From positions 91,263,890 through 91,327,889 of the forward strand of contig JAVMKO010000003.1 in assembly GCA_032164245.1 (NCBI GenBank): a stretch of DNA of 64,000 bases. Direction: 5' to 3'. Below, in pieces: positions 1-11,659 of this stretch. Source of the DNA: Sternotherus odoratus. Its lineage: Eukaryota; Chordata; Testudines; Kinosternidae. Made by a program: the position numbers and the translations under genes. Under the pieces are notes generated by a model. The model was not told the origin of the DNA and did no database searches. It worked only from the letters and a program-made list of their open reading frames with translations. The number at the start of each line of letters is the position of its first letter. The first letter of the stretch is position 1.

Positions 1-1398
1 ATGTCAATGTGTTAAATTCTTAAACTGAAGGGTTTTTTTATGCTTTTATAAATTGTACAGGGTTCCCAATGTTTCATCTAGGCACTTCTGATCATTTTAA
101 ATAAATAAATATGAATAAATATTTATAAATTGCATTGGAACATAAATGTTTTTAAAGGGATGTCATAGTTAATATTAATTTAAAGTGCATATAGAAATGA
201 CTGTTACACTATAAACTAATGTAACAATAATTTAAAAAACAAGTACAAAATGAGTTTCTATAAAATGTGGAGGGGCTTTTTAAATTTGATACTAATTATC
301 TAGTTACCAATTCCACATATCAACCATGGACACATTAACATGTTCTCCAGTATTTAGAAAACAGTAATCTAAAAACCTATGGTGAATTTATACAAATGAA
401 GAAGGCATGGCTGTTTAAAGATAATCGCAAGTCCCAGGTGCATCCTGAAGCACAAACTGAAGACAAGCATCTATATCACACCAGAGAAATGTGGTTATCT
501 TATTGTAATCATATTCCCTAGAGTGTGATATTCCATTTTAAAAATGGTGTAATCGAAAAAAAATAGTAAAGATAAATAATTTCGAGACATGAAAAGGTTC
601 TTCCATAATTGGACGAGTTGAAAACTTAGGCCTCAAATGAGCAAATAGCTCTGCGTGGGTAGACCCCTTCACCCACGTCTGTACTGAAATCAGTGGGACA
701 CTACACAGATTAGTTCATTTTCAAAGTAGAACTCTTACTGTATAAATCTTCCAAAACCATGTATGGGTCATGACTTAACCTTTCATGGATGTGCCTATTT
801 CAAAGTGTTGCTAAGTATTTGCTACTGTATGATGATGCTTAACTGTCACCACCATGAATGTTCTAGAACCATTTTTTCTCAACAGACTTGTGGTGCTGAG
901 CACCTTCTGCAAAGTGTGACATGCTCAACATGGGAGTTGAGGGTATACATGGTATATAATGGGGGGCACCGAGCACTTTACAGTACTGAGCCCAATGTAA
1001 GGAATGCTGAACCGTAATAAAAATAAAGAGAAATTCTGTGGAATTCTTTCATTTTATCCATTTACAATTATTTCTTAAAACCTAAAAGACCTCAGGAGTT
1101 TTTCAGCACATATGACAGTAGCACTCTAGAATTAATGCTTGCTTTATAACATGGTTTATTGATAAATTCACTTTTCTCTTCTTATGCAACTAATCTCCAT
1201 GATGTTACTTATTCTTATTCTGGAGGGTAGTTTGCTTCATTGGCTGGATAGTCCAGGGCTAACCAAATCCTGATTACAGGATGAGCCTCACCCAACTGGG
1301 AGCAAGTGATTCTCTATAAAGGGTGGCTACAGGGGGGAAGGGATCAGAAACTGCTAGGGGTGGGCAGGCTCCAGCAGAGTCCTGGGAGTTGAGACTAA

Positions 1399-1645
1399 GG
1401 CCAGGTATACATAGCCGGGTGGGGGTGGGGGTAGGGGTGTTAAGGGGGGGAGCGTCGACCTAAGATATCCAACTTCTGCTACATGAATAGTGTAGCTGAA
1501 CTCGATGTATTTTAGGTTGACTTACCTGGGTGTCCTCACGGCAGCGAGTTGACCGCTGCCACTCCCCCGCAGACTCCGCTTCCGCCTCTCATGGCGGTGG
1601 AGTTCCAGAGTCGATGGGGAGAGCACTCGGGGATCAATTTATTGC
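1399..1645 (+). mobile_element. MITE-like DNA transposon fragment, copy A
   Basis: Shares most of its length with 3424-3698 in reverse orientation: the TGTAGCTGAA block, the stretch around CTCCGCTTCCGCCTCTC (antisense GAGAGGCGCAGGCGGAG in copy B) and the block ending GGGGATCAATTTAT. The left end (AGGCCAGGTATACATAG) resembles the terminal repeat of copy B read backwards. The right end is lost after about 1645. No coding capacity. Confidence 0.65.
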
Positions 1646-3423
1646 ATCTACAAGGGAAAGTGCAATAGCTTCCCAGGCAGGGAGGCCTGGGAGTCGGAAG
1701 AAAAATGTGTTTGTTTGTGGGACTTTAATTTAGCACCCACATACCCAGATACCAAGGAAAGGTTTTTTGGCCTCAGAAAAAAGCATGTGGAGTCTGTATA
1801 AGGAGGCCATTGTTAGCAGGATGCTACAGAAGCATTCGTGAACATAAGGACGGCATGAGAGGTGGCCAGTCCTTTTACAAGCCTTATGACCTTTTTTCCC
1901 ACCTTCCACTGGTATAGTGTCCTGGATCTATCTTGTTCTAATCCTTGGAGGAAACTAAGTAGCAAATTCCCAGAAAATTATAATAAAAAGTCACCTGTCA
2001 CATACTTCAATGACTACATTCTGTAGGCAGCAATGTGACAAGCAAATTATTCTTTGGCTAAATTATCATGAAAGAGAAGTTTCTTTCTACTGATGGCCTG
2101 CTGTAATATGACAGGATCTGTTTATATTCAACCCTATCTCCCCCTGTGTCATCTACTTGCTCTTTTGTACATTAGTGCAATGTAACATCTGTCTTTTATC
2201 TTGTTTAAACACACAGCCCCAATCTCCTTGGTGCTTTTGGATTTATTACCATTTTTAAAATGGACAATAAAAAAGTCAAATATCAAAATCATAAAAGTCA
2301 AGGTAAAAAACCAGGGAATATTTGTATGAATAATTATGAATATTAACTAAACTCTAATAAATTAATATGGCCTCTGCTAATTATCAATGAATGATGAAAT
2401 CCTGACTCCATCAAAGACACTGACTTCAGTGTAGCCAGGATTTCACCTATTAAGCATGAATTTGTGAAAAGTGTTTATTTTTGTTGAACAGATTTACTCT
2501 TTCACGGGTATTTACTTTGGCTCCAATACTGTGGTTCCTTCCCACATAAAACTACTATTAACTTTAATGTGACTTTTGCAAGCTTACATAATTCCAAGAT
2601 TGACCTTTCCATTTTATTGACTATACTTTGGTTTGAATCAAAGACAAAAACATTAATGCATATTGTTTTAACATGCAAACTTTAGATTTAGATTTTGTTT
2701 GGTGTTCTGGAAGCATACTTCAATAGTGCATGTTAATTTAAAGGAATTCTATTTAAAACATATTTTTGGTTTTTGTATAACAACTAATTCCTTTCATCAC
2801 TATTCTATAAAAATGTAAATGTAGTGATCCTGAAAGGGGCCTGGATAATGAGATATTCAGTTTATCCACAAAACAGGTAAAAGGTATTCTTTGAATTTCA
2901 TTCAACTTCCCTATGGAGAGTGCATACCTAATTAATGCCTTCCAGATCTTCTACATCAACAAAACATTACATTAAGATAAACAGACTAGCAATGGTACAC
3001 TGACATGTGACAGATTCAAGTTTTGAAATCACTTCTAGTCATTTAGCACTGGGGTGATTGGAAACTGGCTCAGTTGTGTTCGCAGTTTCTGTGATGTGGA
3101 TCTGGTGATAGCAGGTGAGATTTTCAGAACTGCTCAGCACTGGCTTAACTAACGCTGAGGATTTTGAAAATCCCCTTCTGTATGTTCTGCAAGTAGTGTG
3201 GCAATAGATACATTCCTGTACATAAATTCAATGACTAGCCATCAGAGAAGTCCACATGCTTTCTTATCTGTTTATAAAGAAGGACTTTTTTAGCTGTGAT
3301 ATGGGGACCTTTAGTAAGAATCCATATGCAAATACAGTAAAATCTTAAATTATCACCCAAGGGACAAAAATTAGAGCCCCCTCCTCCACCCCCGCAGCAC
3401 TGGTCTGCCTGCCACTGTATTCC

Positions 3424-3698
3424 TATGGTATGTCTATACTACCCGTCGGATTGACGGGTAGCGATTGATCCAGTGGGGGGTCAATTTATCATGTCTAGTG
3501 CTCTCCTGTCGACTCCTGAACTCCACCACCGCGAGAGGCGCAGGCGGAGTCAGCAGGGGAGCGGCAGCAGTCAACTCCCTGTAGTAAAGACACCATGTTG
3601 AGTAGATCTAAGTACGTTGACTTCAGCTACATTATTTATGTACCTGAAGTTGTGTAACTTGGATTGCTCCCCCTCCTCAGTGTAGACCACGGCCTAGT
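3424..3698 (-). mobile_element. MITE-like DNA transposon, copy B
   Basis: Ends are imperfect inverted repeats (GGTATGTCTATACTACC on the left; reverse complement of the right end GGCCGTGGTCTACACTG). The interior matches copy A at 1399-1645 inverted. The GGCC..TGTCTACACT type of end recurs in several other elements in this window, so it belongs to a broad MITE group. Confidence 0.65.
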
Positions 3699-3788
3699 GA
3701 AGGGCAGATCAGGAGCATTCCACATTTAACAATTTGCTCTTTGTTCCCCAAAGGAAGCCACACACTCAGCTGTCATATACTTCGGAGC

Positions 3789-3891
3789 TATAGGTGCTGA
3801 ACTTGGGGGTGCTTCTGCACCCCCTGGCTTAAAGTGGTTTCCGTTATATACAGGGTTTACAATTTGGTTCAATGGCTCTCAGCACCCCCCT
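3789..3891 (+). mobile_element. DNA-transposon fragment (GGTGCTGAACTTGGGGG type)
   Basis: Segment running from AGGTGCTGAACTTGGGGGTG to GGCTCTCAGCACCCCCC. Its two ends are partly inverted (GGTGCTGA / TCAGCACC). I recognise it as a type common in turtle genomic DNA but cannot name the family. Related wording occurs near 14500-14560 and 26585-26640. Confidence 0.45.
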
Positions 3892-4024
3892 CTATTAAAG
3901 CCCGGAGCTTTGAAAGGGAAGGGGTGCATGCCTGCAGGCAGCAGAGATCAAAAAAGTGAGCAGAGCATCACAGCAGGCATTGTGGGGTACTGGTGGGAGC
4001 CAGTTCTATCAACAAAACAAACAA

Positions 4025-4197
4025 CAGTGTCTACAGTGATGCTTTGTGGCTTTAACTTAGCGGCAAAAGGCTTTATACCTCTCATTGAGGGGTTTTTGCT
4101 TTGCTATTAAAAGTAGCTTTGTAATGTGGACACCCCCCCTGTTTTGTTGGTAAAACGCATCTTTTGCCGACAAAACTTTATAGTGTAGACAAGGCCT
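4025..4197. mobile_element. Harbinger-like MITE fragment
   Basis: The right end AGTGTAGACAAGGCC is the reverse complement of the GGCCTTGTCTACACT terminus seen at 56431. The left end (GTGTCTACAGTGATGC) is a weaker inverted match. The interior GTTTTGTTGGTAAAACG resembles the TGTCAGCAAAACTTTTG region of the intact MITE at 7934-8222. Confidence 0.5.
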
Positions 4198-4405
4198 GAT
4201 TGTCTGACAGCTTTTGGGCCAAATACTGCTCTGAGTTACAAATACAGAGTGACTTCACTGAAGTCAACAGAGTTAGTTCTGATTTGCTCCAGTGTAACTG
4301 AGGTCTCCCCAGCCAGCTAAGGGTCTCTTCTAGTCCCTTTGTGCTGCCGTAGCAACATTCAGGAGCTGGGCCAGAATGTGGTATCCCTACCTTGGTGTTT
4401 AATTT
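4185..4405. repeat. Ancient palindromic repeat (GGGCCAAATACTGCTCTGAG type)
   Basis: Contains GGGCCAAATACTGCTCTGAG, TGACTTCACTGAAGTCA and a closing AGCTGGGCCAGAATGTGG. The pattern 'ggccaaat..ctga ... ttcaatggagtca ... agaatctggcc' recurs at 23153-23272 and 38463-38562, and partly at 2393-2450, 28490-28530 and 62700-62780. It reads as an old dispersed palindromic element. Confidence 0.5.
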
Positions 4406-4680
4406 CAAGTCAAAACAAAATTGTTCTGGAAACCTTAGGAATAAATGAATACAGTATCTTAAGATTGGTGTGGCCTACTGGAGATAGTCCTTAGTGTGAC
4501 TTTCCTTCAAGCTTTTCTATGCGCTCTTCCAACAAGTTGTTGGTGAAAATACCTTGTTGTTTTAATAACTAAGTTACTGAGGTACCCCTATCCTGAATCC
4601 TAGAAGCTGAACAAGTGCCATGAAAAATAAGCTAACATTTATGGAGAAGAGAGAGTATATATTAAAGAAGAAATTATATA

Positions 4681-5480
4681 CAGTAGACTCTCGATTATCC
4701 GTGATGATCGGGAAAACCCGGTTAATAAAATCCCGGATAATCAAGCATCTACTGAGATGCTTCCTACACCAGGCTAGCAGCGGGTGAGCAGGCTGACCAC
4801 AAAGCGGCAGCAGGCTGAGCGCTCAGCCCGCTGCCGCTTTGGGGCTTCCCCTGCAGGCTCCTGCCAGCCGGGGTCCTGCTGCCTACCCCAGTCAGCTCCC
4901 GCTGCTAGCCTGGGTGTAGGAAGCCCAGGCTGGCAATGGGAGTTGAGACCCCCGCTGGCAGGAGGCTGCGGGGAAAGTCTAAAGTGGCAGAGGGCTGAGA
5001 AGCGGCAGCGGGCTGAGCGCTCAGCCCGCCACCACTCTGGGGTTTCCCCCGCTGGCCCCTTGCCAGCCGGGGTCCTGCTGCCTGCCCCAGTCTGCTTCCG
5101 CTGTCAGCCTGGGTTCCCTACACACAGGCTGGCAGCGGGAGCTAAGTGGGGCAAGTGGCAGGACCCCGGGTGGCAAGAGCCTGGGGAGAGAGCCCAAAGT
5201 GGTGGCGGGCTGAGCACTCACCCTGCTGCCACTTTGGGCTTTCCCCCCATGCTCTTGCCAACCGGGGTCTCAGCCCGCTGCCAGCCTGGGTTTCCTACAC
5301 CCAGGTTGGAAGCAGGATGAGACCCCGGCTCGTAAGGGGCCAGTGGGAGAAGCCCCAAAGCAGCGGCAGGCTAAGGACTCAGCCTGCCGCCGCTTTGGGG
5401 CTTCCCCTGCCGACCCGTTTAGACATCCCGGTTAATCCGCAGCCTGGTTAACCCGTGCCCGGATAATCGGGAGTTTACTG
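4681..5480. mobile_element. Tigger/pogo-like non-autonomous DNA transposon
   Basis: Terminal inverted repeats CAGTAGACTCTCGATTATCC and (right end reversed) CAGTAAACTCCCGATTATCC are flanked by TA on both sides (4679-4680 and 5481-5482), the Tc1/mariner target duplication. Just inside, CCCGGTTAAT and ATTAACCGGG are also paired. The GC-rich interior is built of ~198-bp tandem repeats listed separately. No transposase. Confidence 0.85.
4813..5410 (+). repeat. ~198-bp tandem repeats inside the Tigger-like element
   Basis: The motif GCTGAGCGCTCAGCCCGC starts at 4813 and 5012, with diverged copies at 5210 and 5370. Each is followed by a block resembling CTTTGGGGCTTCCCC, GCCAGCCGGGGTCCTGCTG and a CCTGGGT-containing part. 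The first two steps are 199 and 198 bp; the last is shortened to 160. Long open frames here are artefacts of GC-rich repeat DNA. Confidence 0.8.
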
Positions 5481-5725
5481 TATAAGAAATATATTAACAG
5501 AATTTTTGAACCTACTTATTTGACAAAATTTCTCACACCATTCATTATACAACTTCATCATTAGTGGCAAGTCAGAAAAATGAGGCTCTCATATCATTTT
5601 ACTATTAATCCTAACTTGATCATGAACCACATCCATGTGAATAGACTGACAGTAAGCATCTACATTTACAACTGAACACAATTATCAGCCAAATAACTGA
5701 TTTTTGCATACAATATTATATGTAC

Positions 5726-5883
5726 CTTTATATCAACTGATGAATCACCTTGCAGCAAAGTCCACTCATATTGTATGATTCCATTGTCATCTAAGCTTTC
5801 TCGGCCATCCAAAATCACCCAGTCTACTGGTGACTGCAGCACAATATCTTGTCCTGCCTTGCTGTGTGGAGGCTTGTCATTTT
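5726..5883 (-). CDS. LRP11: LRP11 exon 2 (start of PKD domain)
   Basis: A 158-nt internal exon. The acceptor is AAAG|AAAATGAC on the minus strand at 5884/5883 and the donor is AAAG|GTACAT at 5726/5725. Joined to exon 1 in phase 1 it starts with Glu and encodes 53 residues including SKAGQDIVLQSP, DGRESLDDNGIIQYEWTLL and QGDSSVDIK, ending in phase 0. These match my recollection of the segment of human LRP11 that opens its PKD (polycystic kidney disease, Ig-like) domain. The exon is too short and too bounded by splice sites to show as a Met-started ORF. Later exons (rest of PKD, LDL-receptor class A repeat, transmembrane segment, cytoplasmic tail) are not found in 1-5725 and must lie to the left. 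Confidence 0.93.
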
Positions 5884-7933
5884 CTTTAAAAAAATAAAAT
5901 AGCTTAATTATTCATCAGAGGAAACAATTGTTCATATTTAACTAAAGAATAAATATTCTATGTAAGACACTGATTTATACTCTGTCTTTTTCTGATTTGA
6001 AAGGTAGATAAAACAGCTTTCAGCACTCAGTTTCTTGTCCCTCAAAATCTGAGTTCCTATGTTTTTTGCCTGTTCAGCATTATGTAACTTCAGTGTGTAT
6101 GGATGCTAATATGCTGATTTTATAACTTAACATTCTCAAATTGTGGAGCTGTCTGTCTACACTGGAAAAGGAGCTATAGCTTTAGAACCCTCCCCCTTTT
6201 TTCGGAAGAAAACAGCAGATTTAATCAGATCTCCTTTCCCCTCTTTCTTTCGCAGACTTGGAGTGTCACCAATAAAATTGTTAGGTGGTTTTGGTATGGT
6301 ATCTGAATGGAGGCTTTGTTGTAAAAGGATCACTTTATTAAAAGCTCTAAAAGTTGACACCAATCTACCTGACTATTAATTCCCTCACTTTTTATCAGTA
6401 ACAAGAACCCCTGAAGAAACTTAACTTACTGGTCAGGTATTCAAGGCCCTTTTTCCTTCTTAAAATATGAGGAGTTTAAAAAGAAGATAATAGTCCTACC
6501 AAAGACAAAAGATAATCCCTTCTCTTCCAGTAAATACATTTTTTCTTCTTAACATATCATTAAAGAGACACAAAGACCCAGATTCAAGACTGTTATGCTC
6601 TAGTTTTACTTTAATATAAAACCATGGACTAAATGGTTTTACAACTGCATTCAGCTGTAGTAACACCATGGAGAATCTGTACCTTAATATATTGGGATAT
6701 TGTATCATGTAAAACAAAGAGGGCCTACTGTAACTTCTCTGACTTCAGTAAAATTATGCAAGGGATGCAATTGGTCTGAAAAGTCTAAATCTGCCAATAG
6801 GTGCTCTCAGAATTACAAATACAATTTAGGCTGAAATTACTGAAAATTACTCAAAGAAATTAACAGTGCAACATTAGAGATCACCATATTTTAGGATTAT
6901 AAAGACGCTGTTTTTTAAAAGACATCTTTTAAATATATCTCAAGAAAATGAAAAAGTAGGTAAAAGAAGATTCAATGTGCTCTGAACATACTACTACTCA
7001 AAGAACAGGAATAGGCAAAGTGTGATTCTAATATGAGGAACATTCTTGAAATGTAAAGCTTATTATTGTAAAGTCAGTGACAGCGTAAATGAGGAGAGAT
7101 TTCTTCATTTTCATGATCATATTAACTTTCAGATGAACTTTTCAGTTTAATTCAAGAATGAAAGGACAGCACCACATAGACCTCAATTTAATAATCTTCA
7201 GGGTTTTTTCTTATCATGGCTGACAGAAATCTGAATAAATGGTCTTTCTGCCTCAGAGCTCTGCTATAACTCCTACCTAATTGTATTAAACAGTTATAAT
7301 CCCATTTATGATATCACAGCCAACCCACACAGAAGCAGATTGAGGATAGGATATACCAAGACACTGAGCACCTCAAAGGTTTGGTCCAGAAGACAAATTT
7401 CTATCCTCATTCTAAAATCAGGGGGGAGGGAGGAAAGGTTGTGAGGAAGTACAATCTCGATCAAGTATTGTTGGCCTAATTTTGTTCCCACTTATTTCAA
7501 TGGAAGTTTTGAAATTTATGTCTATGGGAGCAAGTGCAGGCCTGACATTATTGGTACACATTTTTACTCCCATGAGTTCAAGATCACGCCCTTCTTAATT
7601 AGACATCCTGGGGTGAAGAACGTATAAAAACGTAACTGGTGAAGAACATAAGCTGGAGGTCAATTTATGTAAGTTTTCATATTGCTATTAAAATTGCATT
7701 TAAGCATGAAAGTTACTTTTTAAGAAAGATTTAGACTGATTTTAATAGAAAAACAATTTAAAACAAATTAGTTACACGATGAAACTAAATTAGTTATAGT
7801 TTTGAACTAATATTCACTATTCAATATTCAATGGCTTCAATCAAGTTGTAGTGGCATAAAACTGGTGCAACAAAGTGAAAAATCAGGTCCAAAGTCTCCA
7901 CCCCAAATGGCTCCTATTGGACAAATAGTATTA

Positions 7934-8222
7934 GGCTTTGTCTACACAAGCATGTTTGTCAGCAAAACTTTTGTTGGTCAGGGGTGTGAAAAAAATACAC
8001 CCCTGACCAACACAAGTTTCACCGACAAAAGGACCGGTGTGGACAGAGCTATATTGGTGGGAGAATGTCTCCCGCTGACATAGCTAGCTCCACTCATTGG
8101 GGGTGGCTTAATTGTACTGGCATGAGAGCTCTTTCCCGCTAGCATAGAGAGGCAACACGGGAAACCTTACAGTGGCAGCAGTAGAGCTGTGCCATTGTAA
8201 GGTCCATAGTATAGACAGAGCC
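7934..8222. mobile_element. Harbinger-type MITE with TTA target duplication
   Basis: A 289-bp element with inverted ends GGCTTTGTCTACAC / GTATAGACAGAGCC, flanked by TTA at 7931-7933 and 8223-8225. TTA is the typical PIF/Harbinger target. A perfect 15-bp hairpin lies inside (7973-7987 with 7997-8011). Its ends resemble those of the larger Harbinger at 20201-21606, which may be a relative of the source of its transposase. Confidence 0.85.
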
Positions 8223-9016
8223 TTAGATACTTTCTGCGTTTTCTTCATTCACACATATTAGGTGTTTTCATGTTACTGAAACATCCTGCTACTCAATAAT
8301 GTGCATCCACTAAGTGTTTACTTGGGTAAACTGGGTAAATACTGAATTCCTTATTTATACTCCATCAAAAGGTACTGAAACCATAACTAGGCTTAAAAGA
8401 TTGTCCTTTAAGATATTTTCTAAAAACAGGCCACATTTGTAGGAGGCGAAGCAGCGAGACGAAGAGCTTTGCTTCAGATGTCAGGAATCCTGAAGAGAAC
8501 GCGTCTTGAATACTGGATCCTCAGACATGTTTTCTTCTGGATCTCATTTATTTGGATTACTTGTGCTGCTATGCTTCAGAGTTGCTCTAGAAGCTACTTC
8601 TCTTTATCTGGTTGATTGAAGATGAAGAGTACCATCCATACTGCTTATCTACCTCTAGGCTGTCCATGGAGCCTCTTTCTCTTTTTTGCTCTTATAAGAT
8701 CTGATACTGAAGTTCTTAAGCAGGCAAAACCCCAACAGAAGAAAATAATGTTTGAGTCCCTGTCATCTTCTTCCCTGGGTTTTCTTTGTAGAAGTCTTTT
8801 CTAACAGTTTTGTCTTGCTCAGCCACTGTACAAACCCTTAAACTCTATATTGCTAGATTCTACCATTATGGTACTGAATTTTCAAATGTGCTCACAATTC
8901 CACATGAAACCCTAGATAAATATGATAATCTATTTTATCCTTACAAGGAATATTGGACTCATGAATGTTTTAACTCAATTTATTAGCTCTTCACTGAACT
9001 GCCGTCTTGAATACTG

Positions 9017-10226
9017 CAGAAGCGACAAAGAATCCTGTGGCACCTTAAAGACTATTGAAGTATTGAAGCATAAGCTTTCATGGGCTAATACCCACTTCGT
9101 TGGATGCATGCAGTGGAAGTAACCAGAGGCAGGTATAAATAAGAAGGCAAGAACCAGGTTAGAGATAATGAGGTTAGTTCAATCAGGCTGACCCACCTTG
9201 TTATCTCTAATCAGGGAGCATGAGGTCCTCTTTTAGCAGCTGATCTGGGGGTGTGAACACTAAGAGAGGAGAAACTGCTCTTGTAGTTAGCTGGCCACTC
9301 ATAGTCCCTGTTCAGTCCTGAGTTGATGGTGTCAAATTTGCAAATGAATTGCAGCTCCGCAGTTTCTCTTTGAAGTTTGGTCTTGACGTTTTTTTGCTGC
9401 AGGATCTGTAGGAGAACACTTGAATCTCCCTGGACACACAATTACAGATTTAAAGGTCACCATCCTTTCTTTAGTCTTTAAGGTGCCACAGGACTCTTTG
9501 GGCTTGATTACGCTGGCACTTTATAGCGCTATAATGCCTCCAGGAGTGCTATAACTCACTACCCATCTAGACTGGCGAGGCACATAGAGCGCTATAAAAC
9601 CACAGTTATACCGATCCTGGTAATCCTCCCTTCCCTGAGGATTAACAGCTATAGCGTATTCAGTGCTCTGTATTATCTCCAGTGTGAATGGGTATTAACA
9701 ATACAATGCTTTGAGTGATCTCTGGAGATGCCTCTAAGCCATTTAAGGCAATTGATGTCTCTTCCCTTTGTTTTGAACTCGGCTGGAGGAATGCGGAAGT
9801 ACATTTTCAGAGTTTCTCTCTCAACTCGGCAAATAAGCAAAGCAAATGTTTACGGATTGAGCCTGTGTGAAAGAAGATTAGCAGGCTTTATATTTCAAAG
9901 GAAATTTGCTGACACACTCTCAGCATGCCGAAAATCCACTCGCTCTCTCCGTCCGCATACAGACAACTCATTCCCGCTCACCCCCGTAGTTTGAAAAGCA
10001 TGTTGCACCCAGCTGAATGCTGGGATAACTACCCATAATGCAACACTCCCCATGCCGCTGCAAGTGCCCCAAATGTGGCCACGCTATATCGCTGATGGGC
10101 CTCAGTGTGGACTATCCCTATAGCTGTATACGAGGGCAGGTATAACCAAAACCGCTATAAAGCTGTAAGTGTAACCAAGCCCTTTGTCGCTTCTGCAGAT
10201 CCAGACTAACACGGCTACCTCTCTGA
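9017..10226 (+). mobile_element. Foldback dispersed repeat with 13-bp target duplication
   Basis: GTCTTGAATACTG occurs at 9004-9016 and 10227-10239, directly flanking the element. The left end CAGAAGCGACAAAGAATCC is inverted relative to a right-hand GACTCTTTGTCGCTTCTG, which is interrupted by another transposon (9500-10182). The right terminus GATCCAGACTAACACGGCTA is a sequence I recognise from many reptile genomic repeats. The 13-bp duplication suggests target-primed or similar retrotransposition rather than a hAT or Harbinger. Family name unknown to me. Confidence 0.7.
9500..10182. mobile_element. DNA transposon nested in the 9017-10226 repeat
   Basis: A 683-bp element with ~28-bp inverted ends: left GGGCTTGATTACGCTGGC, right end reversed GGGCTTGGTTACACTTAC, both continuing to CTTTATAGC. 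The host repeat reads GACTCTTTGTCGC when the insert is removed. TTT (9497-9499 and 10183-10185) is therefore duplicated, a 3-bp target site suggesting the Harbinger superfamily. No transposase. Confidence 0.8.
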
Positions 10227-10610
10227 GTCTTGAATACTGGGTACCAAGCTTCATATTGAGGTAAAGGTACAAAATTATTTTCCTCATACTCATAATTACT
10301 GCAGAATGGGCCACATCATGCAAACACCTACACACATTAATTAAAAAAGCTACCAAGGAGCTATCCTACTGATTTCAACAGAGCTATTCATCTGAGTAAC
10401 TTTAGTCATGTGAATAAGTAAGGGCAGGATTTTACCCAGAGTTTATATATAATAAGGATCTTTTTCTCCCACAAATTCTCTTTCCTGATCTGGGTATCTA
10501 TGTATGATATCAGAGAAGTAACAGCAACCGTGGAACTAAGTGTGATCTCACTAACAAGGCTGTGTCAGTGGGACTAATCAAGACTTGAAGGAAGCCACAT
10601 GCTCAAGTAT

Positions 10611-11659
10611 TAGGCTGACCATATTTCCTTTAGACAAAAACGGGACATTGGGAGGGCAAAAACGGGACAGGGTGTGGGGGGGGGCATGGCCCCACCTGGG
10701 CCCCCCAGCACCGGGCGGGGGGGAGGCAGAGGGAGGTTGGGGGGGATGGATGGAGGAATAAGCAGAACAGGGATGGGGGATGAAGAGGATGGAGGGAGAG
10801 AGAGAGAAGGGGGGATGAGGGATGAAGATGATGGAGGGAACGGAGGGAGAGAAGGCACGAAGGTGAGAAAGGGAGAGGATGGATGGATGAGAGAAGAGAT
10901 GGGGGTAGGGAGCAGGGTGGATGGAGGAGGCAAGGGACAGCGAGAAGGAGGGATGGAGAGAAGGGAGATGGAAGAGGAGGCAGTGGACGGAGGGAGAGAG
11001 AGAAGGGAGGAAGGGAGGGATGGAGAAGGGGGATAGAGGGAAGGAAGAGAGGGATGGAGGGATAGAGAGAAGGGAGGAAGGAAGGGATGGAGGGATGGAG
11101 AAGGGGATAGAGAGAAGGGATGGAGGAAGTGAGAGGAGGCAGTGGACAGAGGGAGAGAGCAGGGAGGAAGGGGGGGATGGAGAGAAGGAGGAATAGAGAG
11201 GAGGAGGCTGCAGCGGGCGACGGGCTGGAGGAGGCGGCAGATCAGAGCTGTCAGGAGCCGCAGCTGGGAGCGGAGCGAGCCGGCGGGGGGGCTGCCGGCC
11301 AGGTTTTCTGAAGAGAGAAGGGACGGAGGGAGTGAGAGGAGGCAGTGGACAGAGGGAGAGAGCAGGGAGGAAGGGGGGGATGGAGAGAAGGGAGGGAAGG
11401 AGGAATAGAGAGGAGGAGGCTGCAGCGGGCGGCGGGCTGGAGGAGGCGGCAGATCAGAGCTGTCAGGAGCCGCAGCCGGGGGCCGAGCGAGCCGGCGGCG
11501 GCGGCAGCGGAGGGGGGGACGTTTTATGATTCCATGTTTTTTCTGAGTCTTGCCCCAAAAACGGGACAAAATTGATATTTTGGTCAAAAAGACGGGACGG
11601 TTAAAAAACATTAAAAAAACGGGACTGTCCCGTTCAAAACGGGACGTATGGTCAGCCTA
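10611..11659. mobile_element. hAT element with purine-tract interior
   Basis: Perfect inverted ends TAGGCTGACCATA / TATGGTCAGCCTA are flanked by a perfect 8-bp duplication TCAAGTAT (10603-10610 and 11660-11667), diagnostic of hAT. Subterminal ACGGGAC/GTCCCGT motifs are clustered at both ends (10640-10670, 11560-11645). The middle is a ~700-bp G/A-rich tract with an internal duplication. No transposase: the 333-residue minus-strand frame across it is a Ser/Pro repeat artefact. Confidence 0.9.
11131..11495 (+). repeat. Direct duplication (203-bp step) inside the hAT
   Basis: The block starting GAGAGGAGGCAGTGGACAGA at 11131 recurs at 11334 and continues in parallel through GGAGGCGGCAGATCAGAGCT to GCGAGCCGGCGG. 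The copies differ by small changes, including an 8-bp expansion in the GGAGAGAAGG part. Confidence 0.85.

Larger units (their letters stand above)
1..5725 (-). other. LRP11: LRP11 intron 2 (partial, runs off left edge)
   Basis: Begins at the exon 2 donor (5725, GTACAT on the minus strand). I looked on the minus strand for the next exon (expected to continue the PKD domain) and did not find it. 1-1398 and 1650-3420 are AT-rich with no recognised repeat. The remainder holds the MITE-like copies, the Tigger-like element and older fragments listed separately. Confidence 0.7.

Noticed and set aside
763..1017. 84-codon frame near the left edge as LRP11 exon 3
   Set aside because: Wrong strand and no PKD-domain resemblance; no suitable acceptor/donor pair found on the minus strand in 1-5725.
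10610..11611. 333-codon open frame on the minus strand, Ser/Pro/Leu-rich
   Set aside because: It is the complement of the purine tract inside a hAT element with perfect ends and target duplication. There is no domain, only simple-repeat composition.
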